A stretch of DNA of 64,000 nucleotides from Fibrobacter sp. UBA4297 (GTDB lineage: Bacteria > Fibrobacterota > Fibrobacteria > Fibrobacterales > Fibrobacteraceae). This document shows, in pieces, positions 35,384 through 43,168 of the stretch (position 1 is its first letter; each line of letters opens with the position of its first letter). The stretch covers positions 1-64,000 of the forward strand of contig NZ_DGUZ01000006.1 of the NCBI RefSeq assembly GCF_002394865.1. The letters run 5' to 3'. The position numbers were made by a program, and so were the translations under genes. Under the pieces are notes generated by a model, which searched no databases, was not told the DNA's origin, and saw nothing but the letters and a program-made list of their open reading frames with translations.

Positions 35384-36693
35384 CTCTGTTTCAACCATTG
35401 CAACGGGTCCACGGTCTGTGTCCCTTCGCTTACTTGGAAATACAATTTAATACCATTTAACGAAGCAATATCGCCCACTTCTCCAATTTCTTCGCATTTC
35501 TTGACACTTTTGCCCTCTTGGACGTGGATTGCCTTCATGTGACCGTACACCGTGTACGTTCCATCTTCGTGTTCAATGATCACAGAGGGGCCACGGCCGT
35601 CAATTTCGGCGACCATCGCTACAGTTCCGGCTGCTGCGGCACGAATGCGGCCACCGCGCTTTCCGCGGATTTCCACCCCGAGGTTGCGCGTCATGATGTG
35701 GAGCACCGGGTGTTCTTGCAGACCGTATTCGCTGATAATCGGGCCGTCGAGCGGCATGCACTTGGGACCTTTGAAGTGAGGCACCGGAATCTGCTTTTGG
35801 GCGGTTTCGGCCTCACGCTTCTTTTCTGATTCGCGCTTCTTGTCGGCCGCCTGACGTTTTTTCTCGGCTTCGCGTTCCTTCTTCTTGAGAGCGGCGAGGC
35901 GGGCTGCCTCGGCGCGCTTCGCTTCCTCGATTTCTCGCTTGCGGCGCTGCTCAAGTTTCTTGAGGAGCGCAAGCATGGTCTTCTGATTGCGTTCGAATTC
36001 CTTGAGCGCCATGCGCTGCACGGCCTTGTCGTGCTTGAGGGAATTCAGCATGCGGGCCTGACCGTTCATCTGCGCTACAAGACCGCGTTCTTCGACCGCC
36101 TTGCGGGAGCGGAGTCTCGAAAGCTCGGCCAAGTGTTTCTCTTGCGTCTGTTGTTTTTGCGTGCGTTCAGCAATGAGCTGGCGGAGCGTTTCTACGTCTT
36201 CGCGGTCGCGGTTCAGCAAGTGGTGTACCCAGTAAACTTCGCGTTCCGGGTTCCCGTTCTTGGTCAAAAGTTCAAAAAGGATTTCGGCATCGTTACTGCG
36301 GCCGTGTACATACAAATTACGGACACGTTTTCTCATGGCACGCTTACGGGCCTTAATTTTTGAGTCAAGAGAATCGATATCCATCACCAATTGCTTGACC
36401 GCCCCCTGCAACATATCCTCATTGCGGGTCAGTTCCGAAAGGTAAGACCTGGTGCGGTTCAAGTTCTGGTCCAAAAGCGAAATCGTATTCAAGACGCCCT
36501 TTTCTTCGGTTTCAAGGACGGCCAGTTCCTCGCGCTTTTTCGCAAGATCGACCTCTAGCTTTTTGAGGGCGTTCTTTTGTTCATCAATCTGCGCATCGGT
36601 CTTTTTCGGGGCCGCATAAGACGAAACAGCAGAGCCCGCCACCACGGCAAAGATGAAAACCAAAAGCGGAATGAACCGGCAAACAAGACGCAT
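35380..36693 (-). CDS. envC: EnvC-like murein hydrolase activator (degenerate LytM)
   Basis: Exported coiled-coil protein: signal peptide (LLVFIFAVVAGSAVSSYA), long coiled coil (about 30-300, very rich in Glu/Lys/Arg) and a C-terminal LytM/M23 domain (about 310-437). The zinc ligands are degenerate. The HxGxD position reads NLGVEI, and the late LHF-type His reads LYFQV, while GHMK is retained. It is therefore probably an activator rather than a peptidase, as in E. coli EnvC. TAATG overlap with ftsX, matching the known FtsEX-EnvC partnership in septal peptidoglycan splitting. Confidence 0.88.
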   Translation of the reverse strand: MRLVCRFIPLLVFIFAVVAGSAVSSYAAPKKTDAQIDEQKNALKKLEVDLAKKREELAVLETEEKGVLNTISLLDQNLNRTRSYLSELTRNEDMLQGAVKQLVMDIDSLDSKIKARKRAMRKRVRNLYVHGRSNDAEILFELLTKNGNPEREVYWVHHLLNRDREDVETLRQLIAERTQKQQTQEKHLAELSRLRSRKAVEERGLVAQMNGQARMLNSLKHDKAVQRMALKEFERNQKTMLALLKKLEQRRKREIEEAKRAEAARLAALKKKEREAEKKRQAADKKRESEKKREAETAQKQIPVPHFKGPKCMPLDGPIISEYGLQEHPVLHIMTRNLGVEIRGKRGGRIRAAAAGTVAMVAEIDGRGPSVIIEHEDGTYTVYGHMKAIHVQEGKSVKKCEEIGEVGDIASLNGIKLYFQVSEGTQTVDPLQWLKQR

Positions 36694-37580
36694 TATTCCT
36701 GCTCACCCTTCTTTTCGAACAAGAAACTGCGCACCGTACGGAAACTAAAGTAGCCCGCGAGCATCGTTTCCAAGAGCACCGTAAACAGCGCTACGATTCC
36801 AAAGTAGGCAACGCCACTTGCTACAATCGGGAACATCTGCACAAGCGAACGGATGACAAGCCCAAGCAACAAAATAGCAACGCCACTCCCTAAAAACCCT
36901 TGCATTGCCCCTTCGAGCACAAACGGGAATTCAATAAACAGATAACTGCCGCCCGCGTACTTCATGTTCTCGACCAGGAGTTTGCGGGACATGAGTGAAA
37001 GCCTCACCGAGTTGCAAATGATAAGCGAGAGCGTAATGAGCAAAAGGATACTGATGCAAATCGGCCAGAAAATCATCTTGAACTTCCACGACGCAATTCG
37101 CGAAGCCCACTCCAACGGAGCCTGCACCTCTTCAAAATACGCTTCTTCGGCAATCGTGTTGCGCACTTCGGAAAGGTCTGCCGGGTTGCGAGCCTCTTCG
37201 CTCAAAGACACACGGAAAAACGCGGGGATCGGATTCCCTTCGACAAGTTCCAGCATGTCCGATGAAAAATGGTTGCTAAAATCGGCGAGCGCCGAATCCG
37301 CACTCACAAACGTTACAGACTCCACATGGCGCGTATGCTTTAGCCGCGTCTGGATAACCGCAATGGAATCTTCGGGAACGTCCTCTTTCAAGAACGCCTC
37401 AATCACGTACAGCGATTTTTCGGCCGAGAGGAGCTTAAACGAGACGCCGAGCGCCGTAAAAGAGGCCGAGAGCAAAAGCGAGCACAGGAAAATCGTGAGC
37501 AAAGACGGGAGAATCACCGTGCGGTGCTGCTTCCATCCTCTAAAAGATTCCGATATTAAGTAACCTAATTGTCCGAACAC
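36693..37580 (-). CDS. ftsX: Cell division protein FtsX
   Basis: Inner-membrane subunit of the FtsEX ABC-type complex, regulating septal hydrolases through EnvC. Four membrane segments: about 22-45 (VILPSLLTIFLCSLLLSASF), 170-190, 218-245 and 258-280. A large periplasmic loop (about 50-165) contains VIEAFLKEDVPEDSIAVIQTRLKHTRHVESVTFVSADSAL, the ECD typical of FtsX. The start codon is GTG at 37580. No ftsE gene lies beside it; the divergent ybbR gene is 45 bp upstream, so FtsE must be encoded elsewhere. Confidence 0.9.
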   Translation of the reverse strand: MFGQLGYLISESFRGWKQHRTVILPSLLTIFLCSLLLSASFTALGVSFKLLSAEKSLYVIEAFLKEDVPEDSIAVIQTRLKHTRHVESVTFVSADSALADFSNHFSSDMLELVEGNPIPAFFRVSLSEEARNPADLSEVRNTIAEEAYFEEVQAPLEWASRIASWKFKMIFWPICISILLLITLSLIICNSVRLSLMSRKLLVENMKYAGGSYLFIEFPFVLEGAMQGFLGSGVAILLLGLVIRSLVQMFPIVASGVAYFGIVALFTVLLETMLAGYFSFRTVRSFLFEKKGEQE

Positions 37581-37625
37581 GCCTCGAATATAATTAAATT
37601 TATAGAGGTTCTTTAAGGGGCTTTT

Positions 37626-38606
37626 ATGGGAAACATCATATTAAAGATTACCGCCTTGGTCTGCGCGATGGCCCTCTGGTTCTACGTCATCTCGCTGAAG
37701 GACTTCCAACTGACGATGGAAGTGCCGCTTACGTTCGTGAAGTTGCCCGAAGCGCTCGCGATTGCTTCAAAGCCACCTAGCACTGTTTCGGTGACCGTCG
37801 AAGGCAAGCCCTTGGACCTTATCCGCCTGCAGTCGCAAAAGCAGGCCGCGATGGTTGTCGACATGCACCTCGCCGAACTCGGCTCCAAGCGCATCCACCT
37901 CGACTCCAAGAACTTCGTGGCCCCGAACTTTGCAACCGTCCACTACGTGGAACCGGATAACCAGTACCTCTTTATCGATGTGGCAGTCGATACGCGCATT
38001 GAACGCAACATCCCCATCAAGAGCAACGTGACGTTTGGTGCAGCCCCTGGTTACGTGCTCGTGCAGCAGCCCAAGCTCTTGCAAGAAGATTTGAGAGTTT
38101 CCGGCGCACGTAACGCCCTCACGCGAATCATCGACATCCCGACAGATTCCATCTTTATCGATAGCATCAAAGCAAGCGAAACGTTCTCCGTAAAGCTCCA
38201 GACAGAACAGTTACCGCCCTTTGTAACGCCTAGCGATACCGTCGCGAAGATTTTCGTCGATGTTCAGAAAATCAAGTCCAAGGAATTCAAGAACATCCCC
38301 ATCCAGCTGATTGGTTTCTATGACCGCGCCTTGAACTCGCTCTCGCCGCAGCAGGCGACCGTCGAAATCACCGGCGGTGATAAAGTCATCGAAGCCATCA
38401 AGCACAACGATATTGAACTTTTTATTGAATACAACCGCTTCGCTATTGAAGATGCGGACAGCCTCGCTCCCACAGTCAAGTTGAACTTGCCGCCCGATAT
38501 CGACCGCAGCATGTCCATCAAGGCCATCCTTGTCAAGCCAGACAAGATCAAGCTCATCAAGACAAAGACCGAGGACGATAATAAAGACGAGGAATACGGA
38601 ATATGA
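37626..38606 (+). CDS. YbbR-like domain protein
   Basis: Membrane-anchored protein with an N-terminal TM (IILKITALVCAMALWFYVISLKD) and tandem YbbR-type beta domains (about 30-305). The repeats resemble V.V...G.......IPV....V........G......P. A Lys/Asp-rich tail follows. YbbR (CdaR) proteins regulate the diadenylate cyclase CdaA in Firmicutes; no cdaA neighbour is visible here. Strong AGGGG ribosome site 5 nt before the ATG. Overlaps tsaD by ATGA, so the two are cotranscribed. Confidence 0.85.
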   Translation: MGNIILKITALVCAMALWFYVISLKDFQLTMEVPLTFVKLPEALAIASKPPSTVSVTVEGKPLDLIRLQSQKQAAMVVDMHLAELGSKRIHLDSKNFVAPNFATVHYVEPDNQYLFIDVAVDTRIERNIPIKSNVTFGAAPGYVLVQQPKLLQEDLRVSGARNALTRIIDIPTDSIFIDSIKASETFSVKLQTEQLPPFVTPSDTVAKIFVDVQKIKSKEFKNIPIQLIGFYDRALNSLSPQQATVEITGGDKVIEAIKHNDIELFIEYNRFAIEDADSLAPTVKLNLPPDIDRSMSIKAILVKPDKIKLIKTKTEDDNKDEEYGI

Positions 38607-39610
38607 TTTGGCTTGGAATTGAATCCAGCTGCGATGAAACCGCCTGCGCCGTTTTGCAGGACGAACCCTTAAAAGTTCTTTCGAACCCGCTCTATAGCCA
38701 AATTGACGAACACGCCCTCTATGGTGGCGTTGTCCCCGAAATTGCAGCCCGTGCGCACTTGCAAAAGATTGCCCCCATCGCCGAAGCCGCCGTCAAGGAA
38801 GCAGGCATCGAGCTCAAGGACATTGACGCCATCGCCTACACCACAGGCCCGGGCCTCATGGGACCGCTTCTCGTCGGTGCTAGCTTTGCTAAAGGCCTCG
38901 CCCGCGATTTGAACATCCCGGCCTACGGCATGAACCATCTCGAAGGCCACCTCGCCGCCGCATGGCTCTCTAACCCGGACATCGAACCGCCGTTCTTGAC
39001 ACTCACCGTCTCGGGCGGCCACACGGAACTCGTGATGGAAGAACCGGGATTCAAGTACACAAGCATCGGCCGCACCCGCGATGACGCCGCCGGCGAAGCA
39101 TTCGACAAGTGCGGTAAGCTCATCGGCCTCAAGTACCCCGCTGGTGCAACGATTAGCCGACTCGGCAAGGACCACAACCGCAAATTCGTAGAATTCCCGC
39201 GCGCACTCCACACGCACGACAACTGTGAATTTTCGTTCAGCGGCTTAAAGACCGCCGTGCTCCGTTACACCGAAACGCACGACCCGGAATTTATCCAGCA
39301 GAACCTCGGCGACATCTGCGCCTCGCTCGAAGACGCGATTGTCGATAGCCTTGTCACAAAGACCATCAACGCCCTCAAGAAGACGAAGATGAAGACACTC
39401 GTGATGGGCGGTGGCGTGAGCGCCAACAGCTGGTTGCGCACACGCTTGCAGGACTACTGCGACAAGAAGGGTATCCGCTTTTGCGTGCCGGACCGCAGCC
39501 TGAGTACAGACAACGGAGCGATGATTGCAGCCGCAGCCATCCGCCGCAAGTTGCAGGGCAAGCTCGAATCCATCGACGTCGTAAAGCCTTGGATGCCGCT
39601 TGCTATTTAG
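38603..39610 (+). CDS. tsaD: tRNA threonylcarbamoyladenosine transferase TsaD
   Basis: Kae1/TsaD ATPase-fold enzyme that attaches the threonylcarbamoyl group to A37 of ANN-decoding tRNAs. It has WLGIESSCDETACAVL, VVPEIAARAHLQKIAPI, TTGPGLMGPLLVG and the metal-binding HLEGHLAAA (HxxxH). It also has LTVSGGHTELVM, DDAAGEAFDKCGKLIGLKYPAG, VMGGGVSANSWLR and the C-terminal STDNGAMIAAAA. All are diagnostic; length 335 aa is normal. Overlap with ybbR at the start (ATGA). Confidence 0.97.
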   Translation: MIWLGIESSCDETACAVLQDEPLKVLSNPLYSQIDEHALYGGVVPEIAARAHLQKIAPIAEAAVKEAGIELKDIDAIAYTTGPGLMGPLLVGASFAKGLARDLNIPAYGMNHLEGHLAAAWLSNPDIEPPFLTLTVSGGHTELVMEEPGFKYTSIGRTRDDAAGEAFDKCGKLIGLKYPAGATISRLGKDHNRKFVEFPRALHTHDNCEFSFSGLKTAVLRYTETHDPEFIQQNLGDICASLEDAIVDSLVTKTINALKKTKMKTLVMGGGVSANSWLRTRLQDYCDKKGIRFCVPDRSLSTDNGAMIAAAAIRRKLQGKLESIDVVKPWMPLAI

Positions 39611-39859
39611 TAGGCGGTAGACGGTAGGAAGTAGGAAGCAAGAGTTGCTAGTTCTGAGTTACTAGAACTTAGGGTAAATTGCCCCAACCATCATTTCTCA
39701 AATGGTTCATGTCGAAAAGTGGGCTATATAATACGTTATGCAGAACAAAAGCGTTGCATATACAGTTTCCGCACATTTTAGCGCTTTTTTGGCGCGTTTT
39801 CAGCAGCGCTTTTCAAAAGGACTTTGTTCTTTTTGCATTTTTCATTGTATATTGTTAAT
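39611..39859. other. Intergenic region after tsaD with GTAGGAAGTAGG-type repeat
   Basis: About 250 bp with no gene. The first 32 bases are a low-complexity GTAGGCGGTAGACGGTAGGA-type sequence whose complement recurs near 48530-48566. A TATAAT-like box at about 39725-39732 and AT-rich sequence before 39860 could be promoter elements for the next gene, without a clear -35. Confidence 0.4.
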
Positions 39860-40285
39860 ATGATTTTGTCGTTCAAACATAAAGTAATGTTTATCCTGAG
39901 TTCCACAGTTCTCTGTTGGGCGCAGGATTTGAGCAAGCCGATTAGCGATGTCGACGTGTTCCGCCCCGAAAAGCGCGAAACTAAAGTCCAGCTTGTCGAT
40001 TCAAGCAAAGCCAACTCCATTATGTTGAACGTTGACATTTTCGGAAGTCTTGATGTGCAGTCCTACTACATCCTCTGGGATAACATCGACCTTTCTGAAG
40101 ATATCAAAAAAATGATTACGAGCCGAAACTTCGCCCGCGATGAATTCTTTATGCAAAATATTGACCGCGAGCAGTTCGAGCAGGAACGCATGTTGCAGCT
40201 TTTCGAAGACAAGAAGCAGGAGTTTTTCAAAATCTTCCCCGACGAAGCGCTCAAGGAGCTCCAAGAAAAGCAAGCTGACGAGTAA
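39860..40285 (+). CDS. Small exported protein of unknown function
   Basis: 141-aa protein with a probable signal peptide (MILSFKHKVMFILSSTVLCWAQ) and a hydrophilic helical C-terminal half rich in Glu/Gln/Phe (EQFEQERMLQLFEDKKQEFF). No known domain. The ATG at 39860 has no strong ribosome site; an upstream TTG (39824) keeps the frame open and an internal ATG is possible. Followed by a repeat cluster that could terminate it. Confidence 0.6.
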   Translation: MILSFKHKVMFILSSTVLCWAQDLSKPISDVDVFRPEKRETKVQLVDSSKANSIMLNVDIFGSLDVQSYYILWDNIDLSEDIKKMITSRNFARDEFFMQNIDREQFEQERMLQLFEDKKQEFFKIFPDEALKELQEKQADE

Positions 40286-40315
40286 GTTTCGCGAAAGACG
40301 AGAATCGCCGCCCAT

Positions 40316-40440
40316 GTCATGCCCGCCTACCTGTCCTCGCTTGACGGGGACGAGCGGGCATCTCTGTCCTTGTCATGCCCGCCCCCGAGCGGGCATCTCT
40401 GTTCTTGTCATGCCCGCCTCCGAGCGGGCAGCTCCTTTTA
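40316..40440. repeat. Three tandem palindromic units (GTCATGCCCGCC...GCGGGCAT)
   Basis: Copies at 40316-40371 (with a longer centre), 40372-40406 and 40407-40440. Each starts GTCATGCCCGCC and contains GAGCGGGCA, so each can fold with arms TGCCCGC/GCGGGCA. The last ends in CTCCTTTT and could act as a plus-strand terminator for the small exported-protein gene. REP-like organisation. Confidence 0.8.
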
Positions 40441-40481
40441 CTAGATTTTCTAACAACTAATGACCATCGACTAACGGCTAG
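40441..40481. repeat. TAATGAC-type low-complexity repeat (copy 1)
   Basis: CTAACAACTAATGACCATCGACTAACGG-like sequence built from degenerate heptads. It is related to those at 42491-42530, 49380-49413 and 55335-55425. No coding potential. Confidence 0.55.
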
Positions 40482-40484
40482 CAA

Positions 40485-41384
40485 ATGTTTTCGCAAGAAC
40501 GCAATTTTACAGAATGGCAACTCACGGGCTTTGGCGACGCCCCCGCATACCTCTTCGAGACCATCGGCAGTACGCACAAGCTCATGAAGTCCATGGCAGC
40601 CTCTGGCGAAATTGCGCCCGGAACACTCTTTGTTGCCGACTCACAAAGCGAAGGGCATGGTCGCCACGAACGCACCTGGGACTCCCCCGCCGGCAAGAAC
40701 TTGTACTTCAATATTCTGATTCCGCTTGATGGCGTGCCTGCAAACAACTTCGCACAAATCACGCAAATTGCAGCCCTCACGTTTGCAGAGACTTTCAACA
40801 ACATTCAAGAAGGCGATGCAATTGCAAGCCGGGATTGCGCAGGCGCACCAAAAATCACGGTCAAATGGCCGAACGACATTCTTTACGGCAAAAGCAAGTT
40901 CTGCGGGATTCTCGCCGAAATTGTTTATGTGCGTCCGCAGCAGTCCGAACAACAGCTTGCACCGCAACAAAGAATGCCTCGCCCCGCCCTTTCGATGGGA
41001 GTCGGCATCAACGTCAATAGCGAGCCAAGCGATTATGCGCACCTAAACCGCGCCGTCACCACGCTCAAAGCAATCTTCGGGCATTCCATCAACCGCGAAA
41101 AACTCTTGCGCGCACTTATCGGAAATCTTGAGCGCGCCATCGGGCAGTTCAAAGCCTTCGGCATCCGCCCGTGGGTCGAAGCCTGGAAACGCATGGACCA
41201 GTTCATCGGCGCCCGCGGAACCATCGTTGTGAACAATCACTGCACAGATCAAAACCGAGACTCCGGAGAAGGCGCCATCAAAAAAACAGGCCGCATCATC
41301 GACATGAACGATGACGGAAGTCTCCTCTTTGAATGCGATGACGGAACCATTGAAACAGTCATCTCAGCGGACTTGGAAATTTAA
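40485..41384 (+). CDS. birA: Biotin-[acetyl-CoA-carboxylase] ligase (BirA, catalytic form)
   Basis: Biotin protein ligase that charges the biotin carboxyl carrier protein. It has YLFETIGSTHKLMKSMAASG, the biotinyl-AMP loop SEGHGRHERTWDSPAGKNLYFNILIP (GRGRRGR-type), ITVKWPNDILYGKSKFCGILAE and SMGVGINVNS. The C-terminal SH3-like domain contains GAIKKTGRIIDMNDDGSLLFECDDGT. It lacks the N-terminal helix-turn-helix repressor domain, so it is the non-regulatory class. A small insertion rich in Gln follows the WPND motif (near residue 145). Convergent with the small membrane protein, only 7 nt apart across an 8-bp palindrome. Confidence 0.93.
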   Translation: MFSQERNFTEWQLTGFGDAPAYLFETIGSTHKLMKSMAASGEIAPGTLFVADSQSEGHGRHERTWDSPAGKNLYFNILIPLDGVPANNFAQITQIAALTFAETFNNIQEGDAIASRDCAGAPKITVKWPNDILYGKSKFCGILAEIVYVRPQQSEQQLAPQQRMPRPALSMGVGINVNSEPSDYAHLNRAVTTLKAIFGHSINREKLLRALIGNLERAIGQFKAFGIRPWVEAWKRMDQFIGARGTIVVNNHCTDQNRDSGEGAIKKTGRIIDMNDDGSLLFECDDGTIETVISADLEI

Positions 41385-41391
41385 GAGAGTT

Positions 41392-41613
41392 TTATCTCTT
41401 AAAATACATCGCGCCAATAAGCGAAACGGCGAGCATCACAATCATCGCGGTAAGGCCCATATCCGCCAATTCGCGGCGTTCGCCCGCAGCACCCGTTTCA
41501 ATGAGCAAAATGCAGACAAGCGCTAAAGCAGCAGCAACGCCACCCATCAGGTGGAACATCTTGACTTTTTCTTCGTTCGTGAACTTTCCGTTCGGGCGAT
41601 TAATAAAGGGCAT
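41392..41613 (-). CDS. Small two-pass membrane protein
   Basis: 73-aa protein with two hydrophobic helices (MFHLMGGVAAALALVCILLIE and LADMGLTAMIVMLAVSLIGAMYF) and a short polar N-terminus. The start at 41613 is supported by GGAGG 8 nt upstream and overlaps the ubiA stop by 14 nt, so it is translationally coupled. No family recognised; its place at the end of the menaquinone cluster suggests a link to quinone or respiratory function. Confidence 0.75.
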   Translation of the reverse strand: MPFINRPNGKFTNEEKVKMFHLMGGVAAALALVCILLIETGAAGERRELADMGLTAMIVMLAVSLIGAMYFKR

Positions 41614-42490
41614 TGACGTCACCTCCCATGCAAATCCAGACGATGAGGCCTATCATCACGAGAGCGCTAATTGCCACATTCGCAAGGAAAAAGTCGCGGT
41701 TCATCGCATCCAAATCATTGGACTTTCTGAACAAGTGAATATAGACAATAGCAGCGGTCATGAGTCCCGTAATCACCCACCAAATCCAGCCCATGTTCCA
41801 GAAAAATCCAAACACAACACAAAGCACAAGCATTGCCAAATGACTCGCAAGTGCAATGCGCAAAGCCTTTTCAAGGCCAAAGCGAGCGGGCACGGAATGC
41901 AGGCCCTGCTTGCGGTCAATTTCAATATCCTGCGTTGCATAAATGATGTCAAAGCCACCCATCCAGAGCATCAGAATGAACAGGAGGAAAATCGGGAACA
42001 CGGCAAATTCACCACGAACGGCAATCCAGGCACCAAGCGGGCTCATGCCTATCGCAAAGCCAAGGAACCAGTGGCAAAGCCAACTAAAACGTTTCCAGTA
42101 CGAATACGAGAGCAACAAAAGCCACACCGGAAACGCAAGCGCCCCTGCAAGCGGCTGGAGCATCCACGCAAACACCACAAACAAGATTCCATTCAACGCA
42201 AGGAACGCAATCACCGACTTGCGGCTCAGGCGCCCAGAGGGCAAATGGCGCTTTGCCGTCCGCGGATTCTCCGCATCGAACTTGGCGTCTGCAATGCGGT
42301 TAAAGCTCATGGCACTGTTACGGGCGGTCACCATGCAAAGCACGATGAGCACGATAATGCGGGCCGTTTCAAAAGCGCTCATGTCTCGGAAACCGTTTGC
42401 CGCAACCCACATGGAACCAATGGCAAAAGGCATCGCAAACAGCGAATGGCTCAAACGGACAAGATGTGTAAATTCAAGGATTTTATTCAT
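41600..42490 (-). CDS. UbiA-family prenyltransferase (menaquinone pathway)
   Basis: Integral membrane prenyltransferase with about eight TM helices and both Asp-rich motifs: NRIADAKFDAENPRTAKRHLPSG (motif I) and DIIYATQDIEIDRKQGLHSVPARFG (motif II). It attaches a polyprenyl chain to an aromatic acid. Next to ubiX and a UbiE/MenG homologue it most likely prenylates the naphthoate precursor of menaquinone, as MqnP does in the futalosine route or, less likely, MenA. That pathway assignment is inference. Length 296 aa is normal. 21-nt spacer from ubiX carrying a TAATGAC-type repeat. Confidence 0.88.
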   Translation of the reverse strand: MNKILEFTHLVRLSHSLFAMPFAIGSMWVAANGFRDMSAFETARIIVLIVLCMVTARNSAMSFNRIADAKFDAENPRTAKRHLPSGRLSRKSVIAFLALNGILFVVFAWMLQPLAGALAFPVWLLLLSYSYWKRFSWLCHWFLGFAIGMSPLGAWIAVRGEFAVFPIFLLFILMLWMGGFDIIYATQDIEIDRKQGLHSVPARFGLEKALRIALASHLAMLVLCVVFGFFWNMGWIWWVITGLMTAAIVYIHLFRKSNDLDAMNRDFFLANVAISALVMIGLIVWICMGGDVNALY

Positions 42491-42530
42491 AGGTTAGTTA
42501 TTAGTCATTGGTCAATGGTCATTGGTTGTC
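42491..42530. repeat. TTAGTCATTGGTCA-type repeat (copy 2)
   Basis: Degenerate heptads (TTAGTCATTGGTCAATGGTCATTGG) bridging the ubiX stop and ubiA start. The first bases of this repeat encode the last codons of UbiX. Confidence 0.6.
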
Positions 42531-43168
42531 GTTCCCGCCTTCGTGGATTTGTCATTCCCGCCACCTTTGTCATCCCGGACCCCGTTCCGGGAGGGAATCT
42601 CCCGTTCTTCCCGGCCCCACACTTTAGCAACACTCGCGACAAGCGATTGTTCCACACCCAAATGCTTCAAGATTTTCGCGACGACGGTATCCACAAGCTC
42701 TTCAACGCTTTGCGGCTTGCTGTAAAACTGCGGCGAAGCAGGAATCACGACCGCTCCCGCCAAGGTCACACACTTCATATTTTCGATGTGGATCAAGTTG
42801 TACGGCATCTCTCGCGGCACAATCACAAGCGGGCGACGTTCCTTGAGGCAAACATCCGCCGCACGCACAAGTAAGTTATCCGAAGTCCCAGCCGCAATGC
42901 GCCCGAGCGTTCCCATGGAACACGGCACCACCGCCATGCCCGCAATATCGCTAGAACCACTCGCGCATTCCGCAAAAAAATCATCCACGTTGCACACGTC
43001 TTTGCAATAGTCGAAAAGCGCACTTTGGCTCTCGTACTCGAGCACCTGTTTGCCAGGGTGCGTCACAATGAGCGTCACCTCATGACCAAAACGCTGTAAG
43101 TACATCGCCGTACGGGTCGCATAAATGCTGCCGCTTGCGCCCGTCACTCCTAGCACAAAGCGACTCAT
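42512..43168 (-). CDS. ubiX: Flavin prenyltransferase UbiX
   Basis: Makes prenylated FMN, the cofactor of UbiD-type decarboxylases. It has FVLGVTGASGSIYATRTAMYL, VTLIVTHPGKQVL, AVVPCSMGTLGRIAAGTSDNLLVRAADVCLKERRPLVIVPREMPYNLIHIENM and VVIPASPQFYSKPQSVEELVD, the full UbiX signature. The normal protein ends near residue 190. Here a polar tail of roughly 25-30 residues (EIPSRNGVRDDKGGGNDKST...) is encoded by intergenic repeat sequence (42512-42600). ATGA overlap with the UbiE/MenG gene. The UbiD-type partner is not in the window. Confidence 0.93.
   Translation of the reverse strand: MSRFVLGVTGASGSIYATRTAMYLQRFGHEVTLIVTHPGKQVLEYESQSALFDYCKDVCNVDDFFAECASGSSDIAGMAVVPCSMGTLGRIAAGTSDNLLVRAADVCLKERRPLVIVPREMPYNLIHIENMKCVTLAGAVVIPASPQFYSKPQSVEELVDTVVAKILKHLGVEQSLVASVAKVWGREEREIPSRNGVRDDKGGGNDKSTKAGTTTNDH
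42549..42600. repeat. Palindromic repeat GTCATCCCGGACCCCGTTCCGGGA inside ubiX 3' end
   Basis: GTCATTCCCGCC followed by GTCATCCCGGAC...GTTCCGGGAGGGAAT, a dispersed palindrome of the kind seen at 31942, 40316 and 20360. It lies in frame within the ubiX coding end and supplies its unusual tail. Confidence 0.7.
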
